Positions 16,304 to 24,097 of a stretch of 64,000 nt of DNA are shown here, in pieces. The notes under the pieces were generated by a model. That model ran no database searches, was not told the DNA's origin, and was given only the letters and a program-made list of their open reading frames with translations. Position 1 is the first letter of the stretch; every line of letters begins with the position of its first letter. Source of the DNA: Cryptosporangium aurantiacum (GTDB taxonomy: Bacteria; Actinomycetota; Actinomycetes; Mycobacteriales; Cryptosporangiaceae); contig NZ_FRCS01000022.1 in NCBI RefSeq assembly GCF_900143005.1, forward strand, positions 1 to 64,000, in the 5' to 3' direction. The position numbers and the translations under genes were made by a program.

Positions 16304-17154
16304 GCGCGCACGACCAGTCCGGAGCCGGGCGCCAGCGCGTCGGTCAGATCTGCGCCCGGCCGGAACCGCTCCCGGAGCCGGACGACCGTCTCCAGGGACG
16401 CCGGGGACACCGACCCGCCGGGCACCAGCCCTTCGGCGGGGTCGCGGAGCAACCCGAGATAGGCGGGGGCGAGCGACGGCCCGACGATCGTGGCCGCTTC
16501 CGCGGTGACGACGTCGTCGAGTTCGCCGGCGAGGATGCGTGCGGTGGTCACTCGAAGAGCGTGCGCCAACCCCGCGACCGCGTCGGACACCGGCCCCACG
16601 GTCGCGAGCACGGTGCCCAGGTACGGCCCGCACACCGACGACACCCGGGCCAGCGCGACGCACCCCTCCTCGGTGGCTCGCAGGTCGCTCCCGGCGTTGA
16701 GCATCGTGGCCGCGCACTCCCCGCGGAGCAGCGCGGACAGCCGCCGCGGCGTCGACCCCAGTGCCACGACCCGGTAGCCGGAAATCCCCAGCGAGTCCAG
16801 CAGCGCGTACGCCGCGAACGCGAATCCCGAGTCCGGGACGTCGACGCCGAGGACGTCCAGCGGCACACCCCGCCGCGCGTACAGCGCCAGGCCGAGGCCA
16901 CCGTCCACCGCCGACACGATCCGGACGTCGGCCGTCGTCCCGAGCGGGTTGTCCGGCACGTACCGGTACGCGAGCGCGTTGTCGGGGCTGGTCAGCGCGG
17001 CGTCCAGCGTCCCGTCCAGAAGCGACCGGAACTGCGCGGGCGACGAGGCCACCGGCACCTCGTCCACCGCGAAGGAACCGAGCACCCCGACGACACGGGC
17101 CACCCGCAGCAGGACGGAGGGGCTGAAAGCCCCGACAGCCACCGAGGTGCGCAC
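16300..17154 (-). CDS. Periplasmic-binding-protein-like protein without signal peptide
   Basis: A 284-residue protein resembling the NMT1/THI5-like or SsuA-like solute-binding fold: VASSPAQFRSLLDGTLDAALTSPDNALAY, VRIVSAVDGGLGLALYARRGV, GISGYRVVALGSTPRRLSALLRGECAATML and LEELVP-like C-terminal parts. The start chosen is GTG 17154; a reading extended to 17274 adds a Cys- and basic-rich stretch that lies over the operators and does not look like a signal peptide. It therefore appears cytoplasmic, which is unusual for this fold and suggests an enzyme or ligand sensor. It is the first gene of the operon with the MFS and LacI genes. Confidence 0.65.
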   Translation of the reverse strand: MRTSVAVGAFSPSVLLRVARVVGVLGSFAVDEVPVASSPAQFRSLLDGTLDAALTSPDNALAYRYVPDNPLGTTADVRIVSAVDGGLGLALYARRGVPLDVLGVDVPDSGFAFAAYALLDSLGISGYRVVALGSTPRRLSALLRGECAATMLNAGSDLRATEEGCVALARVSSVCGPYLGTVLATVGPVSDAVAGLAHALRVTTARILAGELDDVVTAEAATIVGPSLAPAYLGLLRDPAEGLVPGGSVSPASLETVVRLRERFRPGADLTDALAPGSGLVVRA

Positions 17155-17169
17155 GAATCCGCACCATAG

Positions 17170-17189
17170 TTGCACTCGATTGCAGTGCG
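17170..17189. promoter_or_regulatory. LacI-type operator 1
   Basis: TTGCACTCGATTGCAG starting at 17170 is an imperfect palindrome with a central CG, as in LacI-family operators. The 14-mer TCGATTGCAGTGCG (17176-17189) recurs exactly 99 bp away at 17275-17288. The site lies 16 bp upstream of the GTG start of the minus-strand operon, well placed to block it. Confidence 0.6.
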
Positions 17190-17232
17190 CCAGCCCCGCA
17201 TAACAAGCGCGTTTCAGCCAGTGAAGTGATCC

Positions 17233-17262
17233 TTGACACAGTGGAGAAACGATCGGGATGAT
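17233..17262 (+). promoter_or_regulatory. Candidate promoter of the branched-chain-type ABC operon
   Basis: A perfect TTGACA (17233-17238) is followed after 18 bp by GATGAT (17257-17262, four of six to TATAAT). The expected transcription start would fall at about 17270, directly at the second LacI-type operator. Confidence 0.55.
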
Positions 17263-17270
17263 CCGGCGCA

Positions 17271-17288
17271 GCAATCGATTGCAGTGCG
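17271..17288. promoter_or_regulatory. LacI-type operator 2
   Basis: GCAATCGATTGC (17271-17282) is a perfect 12-bp palindrome with central CG, the hallmark of LacI-family sites, and continues into the 14-mer shared with operator 1. It lies just downstream of the candidate -10 element, a classic repressor position. Confidence 0.65.
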
Positions 17289-17313
17289 GCGATCGCCCTC
17301 ACGAGGAGGACTC

Positions 17314-18528
17314 ATGTCCCCGAGAATCCGTGCAACGGTCGCGGCCATCGCCGCCCTCGCTCTGCTCGCCGCCTGCGGCGACCGCCCCTCGGAGCGGGCC
17401 GCCGACAGCGACGACCCGATCGTCATCGGCATCTCGTTACCGCTGACCGGCGACTTCTCCCAGCCGGGTACCGAAGCCAAGCGCGGCTACGAGGTCTGGC
17501 AGAAGCAGATCAACGAACAGGGCGGTCTGCTCGACCGCGAGGTGCGGCTCAAGATCGTCGACGACGCGAGCAACCAGGACACGGTCGTCGCCGACTACAC
17601 CAAGCTCATCACGCAGGACAAAGTGGACCTGCTGCTCGGCACGTTCTCCTCGCTGCTCAACTACCCGGCGTCCGCGGTCGCGGAGAAGAACGGGATGGTG
17701 TTCGTCGAACCGGCGGGTGGCGCGCCGAACATGTTCAGCCGTGGTTTCGAGTATCTGTTCTTCGCCCAGCCGGCCACCGCACCCCATCAGGCCGACGTGT
17801 TCGTCGACTGGATGAAGACGCTGCCCGCGGCGCAGCGGCCGAAGACCGCCGCGTACCCGTCGCAGGACGACCCGTTCGCGGCACCGGTGATCGAGTCGAT
17901 GCAGAAGCAGCTCGAAGCGCTGGGGGTCCGGACTGTCTACAGCGAGATCTACCCCGCGGACACCACGAACCTCCAGCCGATCGCCAGCCAGCTGGCCGCG
18001 AAGAAGCCCGACCTGATCGCGCAGGGGGCGGTGTTCGAGGACGGCGTCGGGCTCGTCCGGGCGCTCAAGCAGCTCAACTACTCGCCGAAGATCCTGTTCC
18101 AGACCTCCGCGCCGAGCAACTCGTCGCAGTACAGCGACGGTGTCGGCGTCGCGAACACCGAGGGCGTCTTCTACACGGTGAGCTGGAACGAGAAGGCCAC
18201 GACGCCGCTCAACAAAGAGTTCACCGCCGACTACAAGGCGGCCTACAACGCCTCACCGGCCGAGGACGCGGCCGACGCGTTCGCCGCCGCGCAGGTGCTC
18301 CAGAAAGCCGTCGAGGAGGTCGGCAAGATCGACCAGGACGCGATCAAGGACTGGCTGCACGCCAACGAGGTGCAGACGATCCTCGGGCCGCTGAGCTGGA
18401 AGGCCACCGGCGAACCGAACGGCAAGTTCCTGCTCGCCCAGTGGCAGTCCGGGCAGGTCGAGGTCGTCGCGCCCGCCGACGTCGCCACGACGACGACGAT
18501 CGTCAACCCCAAGCCGGGCTGGCGATGA
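17314..18528 (+). CDS. Branched-chain amino acid-type ABC transporter substrate-binding lipoprotein
   Basis: A 404-residue extracellular lipoprotein (signal ending LALLAAC, Cys21) of the LivK/Peripla_BP_6 family. Typical sequence follows: IVIGISLPLTGDFSQPGTEAKRGYEVW, INEQGGLLDREVRLKIVDDASNQ, LLLGTFSSLLNYPASAVAEK. These proteins bind amino acids, amides or aromatic acids and deliver them to LivHMGF-type importers. ATG 17314 is preceded by GAGGAGGA. It is the first gene of a seven-gene run with overlapping ends and sits under LacI-type operators. It carries a TTA codon (17437-17439). Confidence 0.9.
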   Translation: MSPRIRATVAAIAALALLAACGDRPSERAADSDDPIVIGISLPLTGDFSQPGTEAKRGYEVWQKQINEQGGLLDREVRLKIVDDASNQDTVVADYTKLITQDKVDLLLGTFSSLLNYPASAVAEKNGMVFVEPAGGAPNMFSRGFEYLFFAQPATAPHQADVFVDWMKTLPAAQRPKTAAYPSQDDPFAAPVIESMQKQLEALGVRTVYSEIYPADTTNLQPIASQLAAKKPDLIAQGAVFEDGVGLVRALKQLNYSPKILFQTSAPSNSSQYSDGVGVANTEGVFYTVSWNEKATTPLNKEFTADYKAAYNASPAEDAADAFAAAQVLQKAVEEVGKIDQDAIKDWLHANEVQTILGPLSWKATGEPNGKFLLAQWQSGQVEVVAPADVATTTTIVNPKPGWR

Positions 18529-19403
18529 ACCAGCTGATCCAAGCGTTGACGCTCGGGCTGCTCATCGGCGGCGTCTACGCGCTGATGGCGTCCGGCCTGA
18601 CGCTGGTCTTCGGCGTGCTGAAGATCATCAACATCGCCCAGGGCGCGTTCCTGATCCTGGTCGCGATGCTCACCTGGTGGCTCTGGCGGGTGACCGGCAT
18701 CGACCCGATCCTCGCGTCGGTGCTCACCACACCGCTGATGTTCGGCGTCGGCTGGGTGCTCTACCGGCTGGTCGTGTCCCGGATCTCCGGGCAGTCACCG
18801 TCGATGTCGGTGCTGCTGACGTTCGGCATCGCGCTGGTCGTCGAGGGCGTGCTCAACGTCGTCGCGGGCAACCGTTTCCGGAGCGCGACACCGTCCTACT
18901 TCGAGGAGTCGTTCCGGATCGGCGGGGTGTCGCTCCCGAAGTCCCAGGTGTACGGCTTCCTCGCGGCGGTCGCCGTGCTCGCGGCGCTCTACGTCGTGCT
19001 GACCCGCACCTGGGCGGGACGAGCCATCCGCGCCACCGCACAAAACCCCTCGGGTGCCGCGCTGGTCGGCGTCAGCGCGGTCTCGACCGCGGCGCTGGCG
19101 TTCGCGCTGGGCAGCGCGACCACCGGCGTCGGCGGGTCGATCCTCTCCGTGCTCTACCCGTTCTACCCGGCGTCCCACTACGACTGGATCTCCCGGCTGC
19201 TCGGCATCGTCGTCCTCGGTGGGCTGGGCAGTCTGCCGGGCGCGCTGGTGGGTGCGCTGATCCTCGGGATGGCCGAGACCCTGACCGCCACCTACGGGTC
19301 GCTGCGCTGGTCGACGCTGGTGTTCTACCTGGTCATCATGGTCGTGCTGCTGTTCCGCTCGCAGGGCCTGTTCGGGACCCGGTTGCGTGAGGATGCGGTA
19401 TGA
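18525..19403 (+). CDS. livH: Branched-chain-type ABC transporter permease (LivH-like)
   Basis: A 292-residue inner-membrane permease with about eight hydrophobic segments: QALTLGLLIGGVYALMASGLTLVFGVLKIINIAQGAF-type start, then TWAGRAIRATAQNPSGAALVGV (the conserved cytoplasmic loop contacting the ATPase) and LGIVVLGGLGSLPGALVGALILG near the end. The ATGA overlap with the binding-protein gene and another with the next gene show strict coupling. It forms the pore with the permease half of the following fusion protein. Confidence 0.9.
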   Translation: MNQLIQALTLGLLIGGVYALMASGLTLVFGVLKIINIAQGAFLILVAMLTWWLWRVTGIDPILASVLTTPLMFGVGWVLYRLVVSRISGQSPSMSVLLTFGIALVVEGVLNVVAGNRFRSATPSYFEESFRIGGVSLPKSQVYGFLAAVAVLAALYVVLTRTWAGRAIRATAQNPSGAALVGVSAVSTAALAFALGSATTGVGGSILSVLYPFYPASHYDWISRLLGIVVLGGLGSLPGALVGALILGMAETLTATYGSLRWSTLVFYLVIMVVLLFRSQGLFGTRLREDAV

Positions 19404-21208
19404 AGAGGTCCCACCTCATCGCTGGTGTCGTCCTCGCAGGACTGGTCCTCTACCCGGTCGTCAACCCGTGGCAGCCCTACCCGCAGGGCGTGCTGCTCAC
19501 CGCGTTCCTGCTGGCGATCCAGGCGTCGAGCTGGAACATCATCTCCGGATACGCGGGTTACACGTCGCTGGGCCACAGCCTGTTCCTCGGGCTCGGTGCG
19601 TACACCGCCGCGATCCTCGCGCTGCACCTGGGCGTGAACCCGCTGTGGGTGGCGCCGCTCGGTGGGGTGGTCGCGGTGGTCGTCGCGCTGGCGATCGGGC
19701 TGGTCGTCCTGCGGACCCGCGGCCACGCGTTCGTCATCATCACGATCGCGATGCTGCTCGCTGCCCAGATCCTGGCCGCGAACGCCCGTGGACTGACCAA
19801 AGGCTCCGACGGCATCACGCTGGAGCTGCCGTTCTGGGACCGCGACTACCAGAACATCCCGTTCTACTACGTGTTTCTGCTGCTGCTCGTGCTGACCGTG
19901 CTGTTCAGCGCCTGGATCCGCCGCACGAAGTTCGGCACCGGCCTGGTCGCGATCCGGGAGGACGAGGGCAAAGCCGCCTCGATCGGCGTCAACACGACCC
20001 GCTTCAAGGTCGTGGCGTTCGTCGCGAGCTCGTTCTTCATCGGCGTCGCCGGTGGCGTCTACGCGTACTACCTCACGTTCCTCAACCCGGTCGGCGCGTT
20101 CGCGATCCTGGGCAGCGTCGTGATCGTGCTGGCCGCGCTGGTGGGTGGCCGCGGCACGCTCTACGGCCCGGTGGTCGGCGGCTTCCTGGTCGCGTTCCTC
20201 AGCGAGGCGGCGACCGTCTACGGCGGCAGCGCGTCGGCGCGCGTGCTGCTGTTCGGTGGTGCGCTGGTGCTCGTCGTCCTGTTCCTGCCCGCGGGCCTGC
20301 TGCCTACGGCGCAGGCCTGGTGGCGCAAACGCCACCCGTCGGTCGTCGAGTTCACCGACCAAACGGGTGCCCTCTCATTCAGATCGACGCCGTCCGGCGC
20401 ACCACCGCCGGACAGTGATTCCGGGGTGCTGTTGGACATCCGGGGAGTGACCAAACGCTTCGGCGGGCTGGTGGCGGTCAACGGCGTCGACCTGACCGTC
20501 CGCCGGGGCTCGGTGACCGGCCTGATCGGCCCGAACGGCTCCGGCAAAACGACGCTGTTCAACCTGGTCACCGGCGGCATGGCGCCCGACCGGGGTTCGG
20601 TGTGGTTCGACGGCAGGCGCATCGACCGGTTGCCGCCGTGGCGGCGAGGCCACCTCGGGCTCGGCCGGACCTACCAGGTCACCCGGCTGTTCAAGGACAT
20701 GACCGTGCGGGAGAACGTGGTGGCGCCGCTGCCCGACGGTCGCTGGCGGACGATGTTCGCCGACGCGATCAGCGGCTCCGAGGCCGCTCGCGCGCGGGAG
20801 CTGCTGGACTTGGTGGGGCTCGGGCGGTTCGCCGACGAGCGGGCCGGGTCGCTCTCCTACGGCCAGCAGAAACTCGTCGAGCTGGCGCAGGTACTGATGC
20901 TCGAGCCGTCGCTGATCCTGCTGGACGAACCGGCCGGCGGGGTGAACCCGACCATGCTGGGCCGGCTCGTCGAGGTGATCGGCGAGGTGAACCGGCGCGG
21001 CGTGACGTTCCTCGTCGTCGAGCACAACATCCCGCTGGTCACCGAGGTGTGCGATCACGCGGTCGTGCTCCACCGCGGCTCGGTGATCGCGTCCGGGCCG
21101 CCGGAGGTGCTCCGGCGCGATCCGGCCGTGCTCGACGCGTACCTGGGCGACGACGCGTCCCCGGCCGACGGGGCGTCCGGCGGGCAAGCCCGTGAGGAGG
21201 TGCGCTGA
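19400..21208 (+). CDS. Fused ABC permease-ATPase (LivM-LivG fusion)
   Basis: A 602-residue protein joining two subunits that are separate in E. coli. Residues 1-305 are a LivM-like permease (SSWNIISGYAGYTSLGHSLFLG, the RTKFGTGLVAIREDEGKAASIGV loop, LVGGRGTLYGPVVGGFLV). A 40-residue linker leads to a LivG-like ATPase: Walker A GPNGSGKT (377-384), ABC signature LSYGQQKLVELAQVL, Walker B LILLDEP and the switch LVVEHNIPLV. Both halves look complete. Such fusions are known in actinobacteria and proteobacteria. It pairs with LivH and LivF in the membrane complex. Confidence 0.9.
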   Translation: MKRSHLIAGVVLAGLVLYPVVNPWQPYPQGVLLTAFLLAIQASSWNIISGYAGYTSLGHSLFLGLGAYTAAILALHLGVNPLWVAPLGGVVAVVVALAIGLVVLRTRGHAFVIITIAMLLAAQILAANARGLTKGSDGITLELPFWDRDYQNIPFYYVFLLLLVLTVLFSAWIRRTKFGTGLVAIREDEGKAASIGVNTTRFKVVAFVASSFFIGVAGGVYAYYLTFLNPVGAFAILGSVVIVLAALVGGRGTLYGPVVGGFLVAFLSEAATVYGGSASARVLLFGGALVLVVLFLPAGLLPTAQAWWRKRHPSVVEFTDQTGALSFRSTPSGAPPPDSDSGVLLDIRGVTKRFGGLVAVNGVDLTVRRGSVTGLIGPNGSGKTTLFNLVTGGMAPDRGSVWFDGRRIDRLPPWRRGHLGLGRTYQVTRLFKDMTVRENVVAPLPDGRWRTMFADAISGSEAARARELLDLVGLGRFADERAGSLSYGQQKLVELAQVLMLEPSLILLDEPAGGVNPTMLGRLVEVIGEVNRRGVTFLVVEHNIPLVTEVCDHAVVLHRGSVIASGPPEVLRRDPAVLDAYLGDDASPADGASGGQAREEVR

Positions 21209-21209
21209 C

Positions 21210-21968
21210 GTGTTGACGCTGTCCGGGGTGGTCGCGGGATACGGCGGGGGAGACGTCCTGCAGGGCGTCGACCTGCACTGCGCCGCGCAGACCGTGACGT
21301 GCATCGTCGGACCCAACGGTGCCGGGAAGTCGACGGTGCTGCGGGTGATCAGCGGGCTGCTGCGTCCCCGGCGTGGCGAGGTCACGATGGGCGGGCAGCG
21401 CACCGACCGGCTCGCGCCGGACGAGATCCTCCGCCGGGGCATCACCCAGGTACCGCAGTCGCACGCGCTGTTCCCCGGCCTCTCGGTGCGGGAGAACGTG
21501 CTGATGGGCGGATACCTCCTGCGACGCGACCGGCGGCTGCTCGCCGAGCGGTATGCGCAGGTCGTGGAACGGATTCCGCTGGTCGCCGAGCGGTCGGGGG
21601 AACACGCGGGCAACCTGTCCGGTGGACAGCGTCGGATGGTGGAGATCGCCCGCTGCCTGATGCTCGAACCGAAACTCGTGCTGCTCGACGAACCGTCGCT
21701 CGGACTCGACCCGCGCAGCCTCGCCGAGGTCTCGCGGGTGATCTCGGACCTGCACGAGGCAGGGGTGACCGTGCTGCTGGTCGAGCAGAACGTGCGGCTG
21801 GGGCTCGGGCTGGCGACGCACGGGGTCGTGATGGAGGGCGGGGTCGTCCGGCTGACCGGGTCAGCGGCGGAGGTCCGCGACCACCCGGAGATCGCCGAAC
21901 TCTACCTCGGTGGGCGGCCCCTCCAGAACGACGCTGACAGGCGAGCGCGAGGCCTTGAGTATGGGTAA
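21210..21968 (+). CDS. livF: Branched-chain-type ABC transporter ATP-binding protein (LivF-like)
   Basis: A 252-residue ATPase, the second nucleotide-binding subunit of the importer. Walker A is GPNGAGKST, the signature LSGGQRRMVEIARCL, Walker B LVLLDEPSLGLD, and the H-loop region shows VLLVEQN instead of a His-containing end, as is usual in LivF (Gln/Asn variants occur). The start GTG 21210 has GAGGAGG about 7 nt upstream; a GTG at 21192 is less likely. The last 13 codons form the left arm of a long hairpin, and the TAA stop is in the loop. Confidence 0.88.
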   Translation: MLTLSGVVAGYGGGDVLQGVDLHCAAQTVTCIVGPNGAGKSTVLRVISGLLRPRRGEVTMGGQRTDRLAPDEILRRGITQVPQSHALFPGLSVRENVLMGGYLLRRDRRLLAERYAQVVERIPLVAERSGEHAGNLSGGQRRMVEIARCLMLEPKLVLLDEPSLGLDPRSLAEVSRVISDLHEAGVTVLLVEQNVRLGLGLATHGVVMEGGVVRLTGSAAEVRDHPEIAELYLGGRPLQNDADRRARGLEYG

Positions 21969-22001
21969 TACGAGGCGGCCTCGCGCTCGTCTGTCAGCGT
22001 C
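21930..22001. repeat. Long near-perfect hairpin straddling the livF stop codon
   Basis: Arms 21930-21954 and 21977-22001 pair at 24 of 25 positions around a 22-nt loop that contains the livF stop (21966-21968) and an ATG (21961). No T-run follows. It could slow or stop transcription into the hydrolase gene, protect the upstream message, or hide translation initiation from the loop ATG. Confidence 0.8.
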
Positions 22002-22059
22002 GCCCTGGACGGGCTCCCGGTCCGGAGACGCGGCTACCGCCGCGCAGCCGGATGATCGG

Positions 22060-23139
22060 GTGGTGTCGGCGATTGCGCACTGGGGGCCGCGGTTCGTTGC
22101 CAACGGGGTGACCGCTCCGGACTTCGCGCGGATCACCGACGGGCTGACGCGGTGGGACGACTGGTGTGCGGCGTGGTCCGCGGTGGCCGCCGAACACGAG
22201 GCGCTCGGGCGGTCGGCGCTGAGTGCCCGGTCGGCGGGGGAGCACTTCGCCCGCGCGGCGGTCTACTACCACTTCGCGAAGTTCGTGTTCACCGACGACC
22301 CGGCACAGGCCCGGGAAGCGCATCGCCACGCCGTCGAGTGTCTGAACACCGCACTCCCGCTGCTGACCCCACCGGGCCGCCGGATCTCGATCCCGTTCGA
22401 GGGGACCGCGCTAGCCGGGGTTCTTCGGGTCCCGGCGCCCGGCGCACCGTGTGTGATCCTGCTGTCCGGACTGGACTCCGCGAAGGAGGAGCTCCGCGCC
22501 ACCGAGGACACGCTGCTCGTCCGGGGCCTGGCCACGTTCACGGTCGACGGTCCGGGCCAGGGTGAGGCCGAGTACGCGCTGCCCATCCGTGGCGACTGGT
22601 CCGCGCCAGGGCTCGCGATCGCCGACGCGCTGGCGCACGTCCCGGACGTGAACACCGCACTCCTGGGCGTCTGGGGCGTGAGCCTCGGCGGGTACTACGC
22701 ACCCCGCGTCGCCGCCGCGCTCGGCGACCGCGTCCGGGCCTGCGTCGCGCTCGCCGGGCCCTACGACTTCGGCGAGTGCTGGGACGGGCTGCCGCCGCTG
22801 ACCAGGGAGACGTTCCGCGTCCGCTCGTGGACGTCGTCCGACGCCGAGGCCCGGGCCGTCGCCGACACGTTGACGCTCGCGGGTCAGACCTCGCGGATCA
22901 CCGCGCCGCTGCTCGTGGTCTTCGGGCGCCAGGACCGGCTGATCCCCTGGCAGCACGCTCAGCGCCTGGTGGACGAGGTGCCCGGTGCCGAGCTGCTGAT
23001 GCTCGAGGACGGCAACCACGGCTGCGCGAACCGCACGCCCTGGCACCGCCCGTACACCGCGGACTGGCTGGCCGCACGACTGAATGCTTTACGACCGACC
23101 GCTGCGGACGGCGTTCACTGGAGGCAGACGCATGAGTGA
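22060..23139 (+). CDS. Alpha/beta hydrolase (2,6-dihydroxypseudooxynicotine hydrolase/FrsA-like)
   Basis: About 359 residues with a helical N-terminal cap (VSAIAHWGPRFVANGVTAPDF, GEHFARAAVYYHFAKFVF) and a C-terminal alpha/beta hydrolase core. The oxyanion region is VILLSGLDSAKEEL, the nucleophile Ser lies in GVWGVSLGGYYAPR, the acid in VFGRQDRLIPW and the His in EDGNHGCAN. Members hydrolyse C-C or amide-like bonds, for example in pyridine and nicotine degradation. I place the start at GTG 22060 because the family begins near this point; ATG 21961, in the hairpin loop, would add 33 unconserved residues. The end overlaps the next gene by 8 bp. Confidence 0.75.
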   Translation: MVSAIAHWGPRFVANGVTAPDFARITDGLTRWDDWCAAWSAVAAEHEALGRSALSARSAGEHFARAAVYYHFAKFVFTDDPAQAREAHRHAVECLNTALPLLTPPGRRISIPFEGTALAGVLRVPAPGAPCVILLSGLDSAKEELRATEDTLLVRGLATFTVDGPGQGEAEYALPIRGDWSAPGLAIADALAHVPDVNTALLGVWGVSLGGYYAPRVAAALGDRVRACVALAGPYDFGECWDGLPPLTRETFRVRSWTSSDAEARAVADTLTLAGQTSRITAPLLVVFGRQDRLIPWQHAQRLVDEVPGAELLMLEDGNHGCANRTPWHRPYTADWLAARLNALRPTAADGVHWRQTHE

Positions 23140-24097
23140 GAGCGTGGGTTGGATCGGGGCCGGCCGGATGGGTGCGGCGATGGCCTCTCGGCTCGGACGG
23201 TCCGGGGTCGACGTCCACATTTGGAACCGGACCCGTTCCAAGGCGGAAGCTCTCACGGGCGCCGGATGCACGGTGGCGGACACGATCGCGGCGCTGCGCG
23301 ACCGCGACGTCGTGTTCACGATGGTCTCCACACCGGCCGACCTCCAGGAGGTACTGGCCGAGCTGCTGGCGGGTGACTCCGTGCCGGGCGCGGTCGTCGA
23401 CTGCTCGACGGTCTCCACCGACTCGTCGGCGGCGGCGCGGGCGGCCTGCGCGGACCGGGGTGTGGACTTCCTCGCGGCGCCGGTGAGCGGCAACGGTCGC
23501 GTCGCCGACGCCGGCGGGCTGAGCCTGGTGGTCTCCGGACCGGCCGGGGTCTTCTCCCGGTGGGAGCCGCTGCTCGGGTTATTGGGGAAGTCCGTGACGT
23601 ACGTCGGGGAGGGTGACTCGGCGCGGCTGGTGAAGATCTGCCACAACCTGATGCTCGGTGTCGTGACGCAGTGCCTGGCCGAGATCACCGTGCTCGCCGA
23701 GAAGGGCGGGGTGTCCCGCGCCGCGTTCCTGGAATTCTTGAACAGCAGCGTGATGGGCTCGGTGTTCACCCGGTACAAGTCGCCGGCGTTCGTGCACCTC
23801 GACTACGCGCCGACGTTCACGCCGGTGCTGCTGCGCAAGGACTTTGACCTGGGGCTCGCGGCGGCGCACTCGCTCGACGTCCCGATGCCGGTCGCCGCGC
23901 TCACCGCGCAATTGGTCCAGGCAGCGGTCAGCAGCGGACGGGTCACCGAGGACTTCGCGATCCTGCTCGACCTGCAGGCCGCGGCGGCGGGGCTGGCGCT
24001 GACGCCGGAAGACGTGCCCGTGGACGACGGGTTGGGGTCCCCGGGTCTCGGGCCGCGGAGCGGGGCGGCCGTGGGCGACGCGGCGGGTGCGTCGTGA
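23132..24097 (+). CDS. 3-hydroxyisobutyrate dehydrogenase-family NAD(P)-dependent oxidoreductase
   Basis: A 321-residue beta-hydroxyacid dehydrogenase. The Rossmann loop is VGWIGAGRMGAAMASRL, the substrate loop is LAAPVSGNGRVADAGGLSLVVSG, and the catalytic Lys is in ARLVKICHNLMLGVV. The C-terminal all-helical domain is complete (FTPVLLRKDFDLGLAAAHSL). It oxidises a 3-hydroxy acid or reduces the matching semialdehyde. ATG 23132 has GGAGG upstream and overlaps the hydrolase end. The position after an importer and hydrolase suggests a catabolic step. There is one TTA codon at 23579. Confidence 0.85.
   Translation: MSESVGWIGAGRMGAAMASRLGRSGVDVHIWNRTRSKAEALTGAGCTVADTIAALRDRDVVFTMVSTPADLQEVLAELLAGDSVPGAVVDCSTVSTDSSAAARAACADRGVDFLAAPVSGNGRVADAGGLSLVVSGPAGVFSRWEPLLGLLGKSVTYVGEGDSARLVKICHNLMLGVVTQCLAEITVLAEKGGVSRAAFLEFLNSSVMGSVFTRYKSPAFVHLDYAPTFTPVLLRKDFDLGLAAAHSLDVPMPVAALTAQLVQAAVSSGRVTEDFAILLDLQAAAAGLALTPEDVPVDDGLGSPGLGPRSGAAVGDAAGAS

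Noticed and set aside
16304-17302. Apparent N-terminal extension of the MFS protein to 724 residues
   Set aside because: The added part is the binding-protein-like gene in another frame; GTG 16303 gives the normal MFS start.
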